A stretch of DNA of 41,107 bases, taken from positions 1 through 41,107 of the forward strand of contig JAITVS010000191.1 of the NCBI GenBank assembly GCA_031285685.1, written 5' to 3'. Of this stretch, positions 25,888 through 34,494 are shown one piece after another. Below the pieces are notes generated by a model. The model saw nothing but the letters and a program-made list of their open reading frames with translations. It was not told where the DNA came from and did not search any database. Origin of the DNA: Tannerella sp. (GTDB taxonomy: Bacteria; Bacteroidota; Bacteroidia; Bacteroidales; Tannerellaceae). The translations under genes were made by a program, and so were the position numbers. Each line of letters starts with the position of its first letter. Positions within the stretch are counted from its first letter, which is position 1.

Positions 25888-27747
25888 ATGAAAAATATAG
25901 TAAGAAATAATCTGTTCATCATACTGGCAACTCTCTCTTTTTCTTCCTGCGAATCTTTTCTGGAAGAGGAAGTGGCCAGTGGAGTTTCGTATGATTTTTT
26001 TGAGACAAAAACAGGAATGGAAACTGCAGTAAACGGCCTTTATACCACCATGCGCTGGTATGTAGGACAAGAGCGCTATTATACTTTCACCGAGTATGGT
26101 GTTGATTATGTCTGGGAAGGAGCCGACGGAGGAAATAAAGATGCGTTCAATAAATACAGTGCACAAATGAACTCCGGGTTCAATCTCATTTATGAATTTT
26201 GGGAAAATAACTACAAAGGGATCAATCGCGCCAACACGGCATTAATGTATCTTCCCAAAGTGAAGGACATGACAGATGCGGAAAAAGCAGTTCGTGAAGG
26301 GGAACTCCGTTTTATGCGGGCGTATTTTTACTTTGACCTGGTTCAACATTTCGGAGCCGTTCCATTAACATTGGAGGGGAATGTAACCGAAATCATGACT
26401 GATTTCCCAAGAACTCCGGTAGCAGATGTATATAAAGCGATTATTGAAGACCTGGAAAAAGCTTATAATATCTTACCCGAACAACAATCCGACAGGGGGC
26501 GCGCCACCAAATGGGCTGCTTGTAACCTGCTGGCTAAAGTCTATCTGACAAGAGGAAGCGCAGTCAAAGACCAACGCGGGCAACAATCTACCGATATGCA
26601 AAACGCATTAAAGCATGCAAAAGCAGTCATTGAATCCGGTAAACACGCACTCGAACCGGATTATAAAAATACGTTCAGTATTTCCGGTCAGAAAACATCT
26701 TCAGAAACAATTTTTGCCATTGAATTTACCGAGGAAATCCTATTTAACGGAGACGGAAACAGAATGCATCTTTACTGGGTTCCGACTTACGAAAATATTC
26801 CCGGTTTGCAGAGAGATATCGAACAGGGACGCGCCTGGAAACGGGTAAGACCGACCCCTTATTTCCAGACAAAATTATATGACACGAAAAATGACTCCCG
26901 CCTGCTTAAAATGTTCAAGTGGGTATATTGGGCGAACAGGGCATCTTCCATCCCTGTTTGGAAGGATAAATATTACTATGTGGATCAAAACGGAGCAACT
27001 ACGGATTATCTGCTTTATGAAACGCCGGCGGAATTAGTCGGAAAACCCAAATTCCAACTTGGAGATACGGCTGCGTATTTCATTCCCAAATATTACGGAG
27101 CAAAAGACCGGACAGGAAAAGTACTGGACGTTGAAAAAGACCGTGAGCTGCAGAGAGCCGTTGCGATGAGCCCCTATACACTGTTACCTGTTGATAATAA
27201 TACAAACCACTTCTTTCCCGGTTTGCTGAAATGGTTGGATCCGAACAGACCCGATATGAATTATGAACAAGGATCCCGCAACTTCACCCGTATGCGTTTC
27301 GGAGAAACCTATCTGATCGCAGCCGAAGCGGCAGGAAGAATGGGTAATTATGAACTGGCAGCCCAATATATCAATGTCATCCGCCAAAGAGCCGCTTATA
27401 AAGAAGGCGAGGCTAAACCGAAAGAATGGTATTTTGCCGAAGGCAGTACCCCGGCTGAGTATGAAAAGTCGACGGAAGAGACCAATAAAGTAACGTCAGA
27501 CGAGATCAGCAAAGACTTCATCAACTTCATGCTGGACGAGCGTTGCCGCGAAATGTTCGGAGAAATGAACCGGTGGGAAGATCTGGTACGTACGGAAACT
27601 CTGTACGAAAGAGTAAAGGCGTACAATCCGGATGCAGCGACAAATATCAAAGAATATCACAAATTGCGTCCGATTCCGCAAAAACATATCGACCGTCTCT
27701 CCCCGAAACCAACAGAAAGCGATGCGCAAAATGAAGGTTATTATTAA
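25888..27747 (+). CDS. SusD/RagB glycan-binding lipoprotein
   Basis: The surface lipoprotein that caps the SusC transporter and captures its glycan, 619 residues. The signal peptide ends in TLSFSSC, with Cys21 as the lipidated residue, followed by an acidic stretch (ESFLEEE) that resembles the lipoprotein surface-export signal of Bacteroidota. SusD family features are NGLYTTMRW near the N-terminus, GELRFMRAYFYFDLVQHFGAVPL (TPR-bearing region), and the C-terminal YLIAAEAAGRMGNYELAAQYINVIRQRAA and DERCREMFGEMNRWEDLVRT. The length is at the long end for the family. It is the second gene of the operon and is followed by a strong terminator, so the two downstream genes probably have some independent expression. 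Confidence 0.96.
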   Translation: MKNIVRNNLFIILATLSFSSCESFLEEEVASGVSYDFFETKTGMETAVNGLYTTMRWYVGQERYYTFTEYGVDYVWEGADGGNKDAFNKYSAQMNSGFNLIYEFWENNYKGINRANTALMYLPKVKDMTDAEKAVREGELRFMRAYFYFDLVQHFGAVPLTLEGNVTEIMTDFPRTPVADVYKAIIEDLEKAYNILPEQQSDRGRATKWAACNLLAKVYLTRGSAVKDQRGQQSTDMQNALKHAKAVIESGKHALEPDYKNTFSISGQKTSSETIFAIEFTEEILFNGDGNRMHLYWVPTYENIPGLQRDIEQGRAWKRVRPTPYFQTKLYDTKNDSRLLKMFKWVYWANRASSIPVWKDKYYYVDQNGATTDYLLYETPAELVGKPKFQLGDTAAYFIPKYYGAKDRTGKVLDVEKDRELQRAVAMSPYTLLPVDNNTNHFFPGLLKWLDPNRPDMNYEQGSRNFTRMRFGETYLIAAEAAGRMGNYELAAQYINVIRQRAAYKEGEAKPKEWYFAEGSTPAEYEKSTEETNKVTSDEISKDFINFMLDERCREMFGEMNRWEDLVRTETLYERVKAYNPDAATNIKEYHKLRPIPQKHIDRLSPKPTESDAQNEGYY

Positions 27748-27783
27748 TTCACACACAGGCAATTGATTGTTTAGAGACATGAG

Positions 27784-27820
27784 AAAACGCTCCTCTTCAC
27801 AAACACAGGAGGAGCGTTTT
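27784..27820 (+). terminator. Rho-independent terminator after susD
   Basis: A perfect 12-bp stem (AAAACGCTCCTC at 27784-27795, GAGGAGCGTTTT at 27809-27820) with a 13-nt loop, ending in a T-rich run. It is 37 bp past the susD stop and would cut off or lower read-through into the enzyme genes. Confidence 0.85.
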
Positions 27821-27865
27821 ATTTATACAAATTTCTTCCTTTATTAATAATTAATCGATGTACAC

Positions 27866-29920
27866 ATGAAACAGTTTCGTAAAACAGTTCTGCTTTCTTT
27901 CATCATAGCGACCATTTTTCATTCTAATATATCCGTTGCGGAAACGGTCTATAATATACAAAATATAAGATCAACTATTACACTAAAAACTCCCGGAAAT
28001 CCGGCAATTGAATATCCGGTAAACTTTTATCCGGCAACGCCGGGTAACCAGATGTTTGAACTTCGGGCAAAAGAAACCATTCCGGTATCTCTTCAACAAA
28101 AAATTGAGGATAAGCACGGAGAAAAAATCATTACATTGATGATCAAAGCTCGGGAAGACATTTACTTTAATTACTCTCAGACATTGAATACCGGATTCCC
28201 ACATGACGAATGTTTATTCTACCTGCCGGGGTTCTGGTATCGCCGGAATTTACGCTCTCCGGAAAATGCACCGTCTTTTCATACGGCAGACAGTTGGACT
28301 GTCCGGGAAGACAGACTAAGCGCTCCCTTGTCTGGAATTTTCAATGAAAAAACCGGAAATTATATGACTGTAATGCGTATCGATGATTTTAAATACGAAG
28401 CACTAACAACACACAAAGAAGGGGAAATCATCCTTTCCGGCAAAACTTCAATTGGTTCGTTAGGCTTCAAAAATAATGATGGTAATGCGGTGCTTTCTTT
28501 CGGATTTCCTTATTATGAGACTCCCAGAAGCTATATAAGAAAACTAACTTTGTCCCCTTCCGTACAAGCATTTCAATACTTAGAAAAGGGAGAAAGCCTG
28601 GAATTAGTCTGGAGGTTTAACGAAGGACACCTGGCAAATTACGGTGATTTCATAACAGAGACATGGAAATATTGTTACGATGTTTATGCGCCGGAAGAAT
28701 TGAGTGATACCTACTCCACCGGGAAAATGAAAGAAACATTAAGCAGGTACTTTTTACAGAGTTATGTCAGTGATAAAGAACTCCGGTACACATCCGGAGC
28801 CCACATACGTGTTGACGATTGCCTGCCCTCTGCCATTGCGGAGGTCGGTTTTATCGGTCGCGTGCTACTCAACGCATTTAACGCACTCGAATACGGAGAA
28901 GAACAAAAAAACGACCTGTTAACCGGACAAAGCCGGGATATTTTCGAATCATATTTGAACAAAGGATTTACGACAACCGGTTTTTTCCGGGAATATGTTG
29001 ATTTTAATAACCCTGATGATGAAACCATTCTCAGTATCCGAAGACAGTCTGAAGGAGCGTATGCCATGCTTTTATTCCTGCAATACGAAAATAATAAGGG
29101 CAGCAAGCATCCCGAATGGGAACAAAAAATAAAACAAATTCTGGACTTAATCCTGAAGCTACAAAAAACAGATGGAAGTTTTCCCAGAAAATTCAAGGAT
29201 GATTTTTCACTCGTGGACAAAAGCGGAGGAAGTACACCTTCTGCAACCGTACCGTTGGTACTGGGATATAAATATTTCAAAGATAAACGTTATCTGGAGG
29301 GAGCCCGGAAAAGCGTGAGTTTCCTGGAAAAAGAAATCATCTCTCAATCGGATTACTTCTCATCGACACTGGACGCAAATTGCGAGGACAAAGAAGCATC
29401 TTACTATGCTTCCGTAGCCACTTATTACCTGGCAATGGTATCGAAAGGAAAAGAAAGAGAACATTACATCTCCCTTTGTAAACAGTCCGCATACTTTGCC
29501 GCATCCTGGTATTATGTTTGGGATGTCCCGTTTGCCCGGGGACAAATGTTGGGCGATATCGGCCTTAAAACAAGAGGGTGGGGAAATGTGTCGGTCGAAA
29601 ATAATCACATCGATGTGTTTATTTTTGAACTGGCGCATATCCTGAACCGGCTTTCCAAGGAAACCGGAGAGGTGCGTTTTGCATCTTTATCGCAAGTCAT
29701 CAGCAGTTCCATGCGCCAGTTATTACCATATGAAGGACATTTATGCGGTATCGCGAAAACAGGATTCTATCCGGAAGTAGTGCAACACACAAGCTGGGAT
29801 TACGGAAAAAACGGAAAAGGATTTTACAATGACATCTTTGCACCCGGTTGGACAGTCGCTTCTTTATGGGAATTACTGTCTCCCGGACGCGTGGAAAATC
29901 TATTCGGATTCGGCAAATAA
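27866..29920 (+). CDS. Secreted protein of unrecognised family, probable alpha/alpha-barrel
   Basis: A 684-residue protein that I cannot place in a named family. The N-terminus (MKQFRKTVLLSFIIATIF, cleavage probably after SVA) is a signal peptide. Residues about 27-290 look like beta-sandwich sequence; about 300-684 are mostly helical with repeated aromatic-glycine turns (LQKTDGSFPRKF, GWGNVSVENNHIDVFIFE, HTSWDYGKNGKGFYNDIFAPGW). This pattern is common in alpha/alpha-barrel glycoside hydrolases and polysaccharide lyases. Acidic residues that could be catalytic include those in IRVDDCLPS, STLDANCEDKEAS and VENNHIDVF, but none is proven. Its place between susD and a GH2 gene, on the same strand, argues for an enzyme acting on the glycan imported here. 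It begins 46 bp after the terminator. Confidence 0.7.
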   Translation: MKQFRKTVLLSFIIATIFHSNISVAETVYNIQNIRSTITLKTPGNPAIEYPVNFYPATPGNQMFELRAKETIPVSLQQKIEDKHGEKIITLMIKAREDIYFNYSQTLNTGFPHDECLFYLPGFWYRRNLRSPENAPSFHTADSWTVREDRLSAPLSGIFNEKTGNYMTVMRIDDFKYEALTTHKEGEIILSGKTSIGSLGFKNNDGNAVLSFGFPYYETPRSYIRKLTLSPSVQAFQYLEKGESLELVWRFNEGHLANYGDFITETWKYCYDVYAPEELSDTYSTGKMKETLSRYFLQSYVSDKELRYTSGAHIRVDDCLPSAIAEVGFIGRVLLNAFNALEYGEEQKNDLLTGQSRDIFESYLNKGFTTTGFFREYVDFNNPDDETILSIRRQSEGAYAMLLFLQYENNKGSKHPEWEQKIKQILDLILKLQKTDGSFPRKFKDDFSLVDKSGGSTPSATVPLVLGYKYFKDKRYLEGARKSVSFLEKEIISQSDYFSSTLDANCEDKEASYYASVATYYLAMVSKGKEREHYISLCKQSAYFAASWYYVWDVPFARGQMLGDIGLKTRGWGNVSVENNHIDVFIFELAHILNRLSKETGEVRFASLSQVISSSMRQLLPYEGHLCGIAKTGFYPEVVQHTSWDYGKNGKGFYNDIFAPGWTVASLWELLSPGRVENLFGFGK

Positions 29921-29976
29921 AAGGTTTGTTCCCAAATTTAAAAACCGTATCTTAGATGCGTTAAAAGCGCTCGGGA

Positions 29977-30011
29977 TATTAAAATAAATTACTCTCGTAT
30001 TAAAATAAATT
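29977..30011 (+). repeat. 14-bp direct repeat upstream of the GH2 gene
   Basis: TATTAAAATAAATT occurs at 29977-29990 and again at 29998-30011, a 21-bp period, equal to two helix turns. It ends 9 bp before the GH2 ATG and overlaps a near-match to a -7 box (AATTTTTG). It may be a promoter/operator or just AT-rich sequence. Confidence 0.4.
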
Positions 30012-30020
30012 TTTGTATAT

Positions 30021-31832
30021 ATGAAAAAAACAACATTCATGATTTGTGCCTGTCTATTAACCGCAAGCCTGCATGCACAATGGTCTCCTGCAGGAGACAA
30101 ACTAAAAACGGAATGGGCGGAAAAAATCAATCCGCAAAACGTATTACCGGAATACCCACGTCCGCTGATCGAACGTAATCAGTGGAACAATCTGAACGGA
30201 CTTTGGGAGTATGCCATTACCCCACGCGGAGCGGCAGAGCCGGCAAGCTTTGACGGGAAAATTCTCGTCCCCTTTGCTATCGAATCATCTCTTTCGGGGG
30301 TAATGAAAGAGGTTGGCGAACAAAACGAACTCTGGTATAAACGCGAATTTACAATCCCGGCTAACTGGAAAGGAAAAAACATTGTGCTGAATTTTGGCGC
30401 CGTAGACTGGAAAGCGGACGTATTTATAAACGATATCATGATCGGCTCCCACAAAGGAGGGTTTACTCCTTTCTCCTTCGATATCACCCCCTTCCTGTCG
30501 GGAAAATCAAAACATAAATTAGCTGTCCGCGTATGGGATCCGACCAACAAAGGTTTTCAGCCAAGAGGTAAACAGGTACAAAACCCGGAAAGCATCTGGT
30601 ATACCCCGGTAACAGGTATCTGGCAAACGGTATGGTTGGAACCGGTGGCGACAAACCATATTACGGCTATTAAAACAATTCCATGCATCGAAAGCAGTTC
30701 GTTGGGCGTAACCGTCTCCACATCAAAATGTAATACAAATGATATCGTTGAAATAAAGATGTTGGATAAAGGACAGGTGATCGCTACGGCAAAAGGTTTG
30801 TCCGGTTATGAAATACGTCTGTCCGTCCAGAATCCGATATTGTGGGATACGCAGAATCCGTACTTGTATGACATGAAAGTTTCCGTGATCTCTTCAGGAA
30901 AAGTTTCGGACGAAGTAAAATCATACGCCGCATTCCGCAAGATATCGACGAAACGCGATGCGAATGGTATCATGAGAATGCAACTCAACAATAAGAATTT
31001 GTTCCATTTCGGCCCGCTGGATCAGGGATGGTGGCCCGACGGATTATACACGGCTCCTACGGACGAAGCGCTTCTATATGATATTAAAAAGACAAAGGCC
31101 TGGGGATTCAACATGATCCGCAAACATGTAAAGGTAGAACCGGCACGCTGGTATTATCATTGTGATAAGGAAGGTATTCTTGTATGGCAGGATATGCCGA
31201 GCGGTGATATGGGCAATCAATGGGCGATGCACGAATATAACGGAGGAACCGATAAAAAACGGACACAGGAATCTATCGATAATTTCTATCAGGAATGGAA
31301 AGAAATCATGGACTTATGTATATCCAATCCGTCGGTTGTAGTATGGGTACCTTTCAACGAAGCATGGGGACAATTTGATACGGAAAAGGTGGCGGAGTGG
31401 ACAAAAACGTATGATCCTTCCCGTCTGGTAAACCCGGCGAGCGGTGGAAATCACCGCCCCTGCGGCGACATACTTGACCTGCATAATTATCCGGGACCGA
31501 GAATGTTCCTTTTTGATCCGGAACGTGTCAATGTTTTGGGAGAATACGGAGGTATAGGCCTTGCCATGGAAAATCACCTGTGGTGGAATAAACGTAACTG
31601 GGGATATGTACAATTCAAAAATGAAGATGAAGTCACGGCGGAATATATAAAATATGCGAAAGAACTTCAGGACATGGTAAAACGTGGTTTTTCCGGAGCA
31701 GTATATACACAAACTACGGATGTGGAAGGTGAAGTAAACGGTCTGATGACATACGACCGCAAAAAAATCAAGATCAATGAATCTGCCGTACGCAAAGCGA
31801 ATCAGGATGTTATCAACGAACTCAATAAATAA
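30021..31832 (+). CDS. Glycoside hydrolase family 2 enzyme (beta-galactosidase-like)
   Basis: A periplasmic exo-glycosidase of 603 residues. The signal peptide (MKKTTFMICACLLTASLHAQ) is followed by a GH2 sugar-binding jelly-roll (about 45-210, with YPRPLIERNQWNNLNGLWEYAI, WYKREFTIPANW and DWKADVFINDIMIGSHKGGFTPF), an immunoglobulin-like domain (about 215-310), and a TIM barrel. The acid/base is probably Glu447 in WVPFNEAWGQ and the nucleophile Glu508 in VLGEYGG, as in the family. It is shorter than typical beta-galactosidases because it lacks the domains after the barrel. The actual sugar (galactoside, glucuronide, mannoside or other) cannot be read from the sequence. It is the last gene of the locus; a group II intron fragment lies just after its stop. 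Confidence 0.93.
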   Translation: MKKTTFMICACLLTASLHAQWSPAGDKLKTEWAEKINPQNVLPEYPRPLIERNQWNNLNGLWEYAITPRGAAEPASFDGKILVPFAIESSLSGVMKEVGEQNELWYKREFTIPANWKGKNIVLNFGAVDWKADVFINDIMIGSHKGGFTPFSFDITPFLSGKSKHKLAVRVWDPTNKGFQPRGKQVQNPESIWYTPVTGIWQTVWLEPVATNHITAIKTIPCIESSSLGVTVSTSKCNTNDIVEIKMLDKGQVIATAKGLSGYEIRLSVQNPILWDTQNPYLYDMKVSVISSGKVSDEVKSYAAFRKISTKRDANGIMRMQLNNKNLFHFGPLDQGWWPDGLYTAPTDEALLYDIKKTKAWGFNMIRKHVKVEPARWYYHCDKEGILVWQDMPSGDMGNQWAMHEYNGGTDKKRTQESIDNFYQEWKEIMDLCISNPSVVVWVPFNEAWGQFDTEKVAEWTKTYDPSRLVNPASGGNHRPCGDILDLHNYPGPRMFLFDPERVNVLGEYGGIGLAMENHLWWNKRNWGYVQFKNEDEVTAEYIKYAKELQDMVKRGFSGAVYTQTTDVEGEVNGLMTYDRKKIKINESAVRKANQDVINELNK

Positions 31833-31857
31833 TACACTGAATAAGAAAAGCTTTATT

Positions 31858-31932
31858 GGCTCGTATGCGGTGAAAGCCGCACGTACAGTTCTTAGGGGAG
31901 TTGGAGGTCGTAAGACCTCCCGCTTACCCGAT
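31858..31932 (+). ncRNA. Group II intron 3' end (domains V and VI), truncated
   Basis: Bases 31858-31891 have the 34-nt domain V form: GTATGCGG, a GAAA tetraloop, GCCGCACGTAC, then AGTTC. Domain VI follows: GGAGGTC (31903-31909), GTAA loop, GACCTCC (31914-31920), and a closing segment CTTACCC with a likely bulged branch-point A at 31926, 7 nt counting from the expected 3' splice site after 31932 (...CGAT). The start of domain V (GGCTC, where AGC is usual) looks altered, with about one extra base. Domains I-IV and the reverse transcriptase are absent: a protein gene ends only 25 bp upstream. It is a 5'-truncated remnant and should be inactive. Confidence 0.8.
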
Positions 31933-31943
31933 TAAATAAAGGA

Positions 31944-32369
31944 TTATAGGTCAAATAGTTCTCTATTTGCCTTTGTGTCAGAATATATATGCCATGAACC
32001 AACCTTATTTTTTATAATTTCTGCAACCCAAATCGCATGAATGTTATTGAGTATCTCATTAGAACAAATCGAATAACCTTGCATAATAACGGTAGAACCT
32101 CTTACTATAATATTTTCAAATATATTCCTGTATCCAGGATGGAGATTGAAAGCATGAATATTGCAATCCGCATCAAACCGCATCCATTCAATGCCGAAAG
32201 GACTTGTGGGAAACCCTGATACATAAACTTTTAAGTGAGAAACATATATCATCTCATCCGGCATCTTTTCTTCTGTCGGAACACCCATGTGGTTATATTT
32301 CCATCCCCATTTTTCAGTACACTTTGCAAATTCATGGTCTGATCTGATGTCTTTCATGTTCGTTTTCAA
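31944..32369 (-). CDS. Small soluble protein of unknown function
   Basis: A 141-residue cytoplasmic-looking protein without signal peptide or membrane segments. KWGWKYNHMGVPT near the N-terminus and VSGFPTSPFGIEWMRFDADC recall a group of small VOC-like (glyoxalase-fold) proteins, but the second half does not show the repeating VOC pattern that I would expect, so this is only a suggestion. It starts 12 bp after the alpha/beta hydrolase stop on the same strand and is probably the third gene of that operon. It ends just 12 bp from the intron remnant. No function is assigned. Confidence 0.7.
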   Translation of the reverse strand: MKTNMKDIRSDHEFAKCTEKWGWKYNHMGVPTEEKMPDEMIYVSHLKVYVSGFPTSPFGIEWMRFDADCNIHAFNLHPGYRNIFENIIVRGSTVIMQGYSICSNEILNNIHAIWVAEIIKNKVGSWHIYSDTKANRELFDL

Positions 32370-32381
32370 TGTTTTGCAATA

Positions 32382-33209
32382 TTATTTATTTAAAAACTCT
32401 TTTGTTACTGCTTCAAAAAATTGCGGATATTTATTATGTGCATCGTGGGGCGCAAACGGAATGTTGAAAAGCAACGACTTTTTTATTTTAGCCGCAAGTT
32501 CGACAGCGCTTTCAAGAGGAAAAGAATTATCATCATTACCTCGAATGATCAGTGTCGGAGCAGTAATGTTTTCAACACTTGCAAGTGGGTATCCGTCTTC
32601 GGTTTTATCTGTCCACATCTCTATCACATGTTCCACCGGGCGGTCAATATCGGGTTCCGGGTTGTGTAGTTGATAAAAGTTAAATATTTCTTTCCAACCT
32701 TCAACAAGCATCATATCAGCCATTATTTTCTCCACAAGTTCTGCATCAGACAAACTCCATGTCGCACCGATAGTAACAATTTTTCGTATTGGAATCCTGT
32801 TTGCCGCGGCAAGTCGGTAGGCTATGACCCCGCCATCGCTAAAACCGATAATATGAATGTCTTTTAGCTGTAAATAGTTTACAACTGCCTCAACATCAAA
32901 TTGCAGCCGCTTGTATGTTAATTTGCCTGTCCCCAAAGTGGATTTTCCATGTCCGCGACTGTCAATACCTATGATATGGTAATCATTGGCAAACATCTGC
33001 AGCATGGAATTGAAATCTTCCATGCTTCCAAAACCGCCATGCAGAAAAAGCAAAGTTGGTTTCCCTTTGTTTTCTATCTCTTCGTAGTATATATTTGCAC
33101 CGTCAACTTCAAGATACTTTCCTGCTTTGTGATTAAATTCAACCGTTTGCGCGTTTGACGTAATCGTAAAAAGCGTAAATGTAAGTATGGCTAAAATGAT
33201 TTTTTTCAT
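32382..33209 (-). CDS. Secreted alpha/beta hydrolase
   Basis: An alpha/beta-hydrolase-fold enzyme of 275 residues with a signal peptide (MKKIILAILTFTLFTITSNAQ), so periplasmic. The oxyanion-hole motif LFLHGGFGSMEDF (about 54-66), the nucleophile elbow GFSDGG with Ser124, the acid in IIRGNDDNSFP, and His255 or His258 in PFAPHDAHNKYP make a complete catalytic set. GIDSRGHGKS (81-90) is typical of esterase/proline-iminopeptidase/lactonase-like members; the exact substrate is open. It sits 4 bp downstream of a nitrilase-family gene and 12 bp upstream of a small unknown gene, all minus strand, which indicates a three-gene operon inside an otherwise plus-strand carbohydrate region. Confidence 0.92.
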   Translation of the reverse strand: MKKIILAILTFTLFTITSNAQTVEFNHKAGKYLEVDGANIYYEEIENKGKPTLLFLHGGFGSMEDFNSMLQMFANDYHIIGIDSRGHGKSTLGTGKLTYKRLQFDVEAVVNYLQLKDIHIIGFSDGGVIAYRLAAANRIPIRKIVTIGATWSLSDAELVEKIMADMMLVEGWKEIFNFYQLHNPEPDIDRPVEHVIEMWTDKTEDGYPLASVENITAPTLIIRGNDDNSFPLESAVELAAKIKKSLLFNIPFAPHDAHNKYPQFFEAVTKEFLNK

Positions 33210-33213
33210 GGAT

Positions 33214-34005
33214 TTATTTTATCATTATATTATATTTTTTGTGTTCCGAAAGGAAATCCTTTTTTACCAAGCTTCCGAAAGCAGGGTTGTTTACTTCTGA
33301 AAGATCAATGTCAATAATGGAAAGTAACTCTTCATTTCCGGCTTTAATGAGTATTTTTCCATCAGGATTGACAATCTGGCTTTCTCCACGATAAGAATCA
33401 GGTTCGCCACTGAACATTTCCGTACCAATACGATTGCAACTGATATAGAAACATTGGTTTTCCAATGCCCGGATGGGTATAATCGTCGGAGTAACCCCGC
33501 CTCCGAAACATGCCGAAAGACAAATGACATTGACTCCCTGTAATTTCAAACTCGAACTCAACGGGGCAAACCATGCATCAAAGCAAATAGTCAATCCAAC
33601 TTTCATTTCATTACAGGTACAAGATACGGCTTTATCCCCTGACTCGAAAGCCCTTTTCTCATAATCTGGCAAATGAATCTTCCTGTAAGAAGCAACCAGC
33701 CCTTCGGCCCCTACTATGACGGAAGTATTGTATAACTTTTCGTTACACAATTCAGGGATAGAACCGGTAATGTATCCGCCACATTCTTTCATCAATTCAG
33801 TAAGAAATCTGACGGTATAACTATCCTCTAAATTTTCAGCAAAAGGCATTAGCTCTTCTCTTGATTCAAAAGCATATCCACTGGTGAACAGTTCGGGTAA
33901 CACCAACAGATCAAAGGCTGAATCTTTTATTTTTGAACGAATATAAGATAGGTTTGCTTCCCTGTCGCGCCAAATGATGTTGTATTGAAAAAATCCTACT
34001 TTCAT
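33214..34005 (-). CDS. Carbon-nitrogen hydrolase (nitrilase superfamily)
   Basis: A cytoplasmic amidase of the nitrilase superfamily, 263 residues, the usual length. The Glu-Lys-Cys triad is clear: Glu38 in LVLPELFTSGY, Lys109 in ASYRKIHLPDYEKRAF, and Cys141 in VGLTICFDAWF. Family members release ammonia from small amides such as omega-amides or N-carbamoyl compounds; the residue set resembles omega-amidase-like enzymes but does not fix the substrate. It is the first gene of a minus-strand operon with the alpha/beta hydrolase, from which it is separated by 4 bp. The ATG at 34005 gives the standard N-terminus (MKVGFFQYNI). A weak promoter-like box lies about 45 bp upstream. Confidence 0.93.
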   Translation of the reverse strand: MKVGFFQYNIIWRDREANLSYIRSKIKDSAFDLLVLPELFTSGYAFESREELMPFAENLEDSYTVRFLTELMKECGGYITGSIPELCNEKLYNTSVIVGAEGLVASYRKIHLPDYEKRAFESGDKAVSCTCNEMKVGLTICFDAWFAPLSSSLKLQGVNVICLSACFGGGVTPTIIPIRALENQCFYISCNRIGTEMFSGEPDSYRGESQIVNPDGKILIKAGNEELLSIIDIDLSEVNNPAFGSLVKKDFLSEHKKYNIMIK

Positions 34006-34425
34006 CTTGTTGTTTTATAAGGGGGTAAAGTTAGCAAATATCTGTAAGCCAGCTATGATTACCTCTTAATTCCTTTGCTTTTGCCCTCTTCGGGCTTGAT
34101 ACCGGGTCTTTAATAAAGTAAGCATCCTCTTGACTATTAGAAGGCTCCGGGCTTTAATCAGTATGTTACACGCCTCATCGGATTCCTCCTTTGGATAAAC
34201 TGATTGATGATAGGACTATTTGCTTTCTGCATTGGATGTTCTATCCTATCCCGAACAAGGCTTATTATTTTTTTCGGGTAGACTTTTTCTTTTTGCAAGA
34301 ATAATCCGCTCTAAAATAAAAATCACATCCATCGCCGACGTGTTTTGAAAATGAATTATTTGAAACTATCCACCAAACAAAAAGAATAATCCGCCAACCG
34401 TCTTTTCGCATGGCGTACATTTGTA
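34006..34425. other. 420-bp intergenic region with no convincing gene
   Basis: Two overlapping minus-strand frames are open here. One runs 34066-34215, bounded by stops. A second encodes DAYFIKDPVSSPKRAKAKEL and stops near 34036. Neither has a good start. A short hairpin GCCC-TCTTC-GGGC lies near 34083-34095. A 13-bp direct repeat AAGAATAATCCGC is at 34297-34309 and 34382-34394. The overlap of two open frames argues for conserved non-coding or decayed sequence rather than a gene. Confidence 0.45.
34416..34423 (+). promoter_or_regulatory. -7 box before the first esterase gene
   Basis: TACATTTG followed by T matches TAnnTTTG and lies 71 bp before the ATG at 34495. No TTTG is found at the right distance upstream, but one copy of a 13-bp repeat ends 21 bp before it, where an activator could bind. 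Confidence 0.45.
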
Positions 34426-34494
34426 ATGTCGGATGTACGGATCATATTTAAACAATTATATATAGTCATTAAATCATTTTATAAATCTTGTATT

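Noticed and set aside
25777-26166. 129-residue minus-strand frame across the susC-susD junction
   Set aside because: It is antisense to two certain genes and has no family features.
34066-34215. Possible small minus-strand gene
   Set aside because: It has no start codon near its beginning, and a second frame is open over the same bases.
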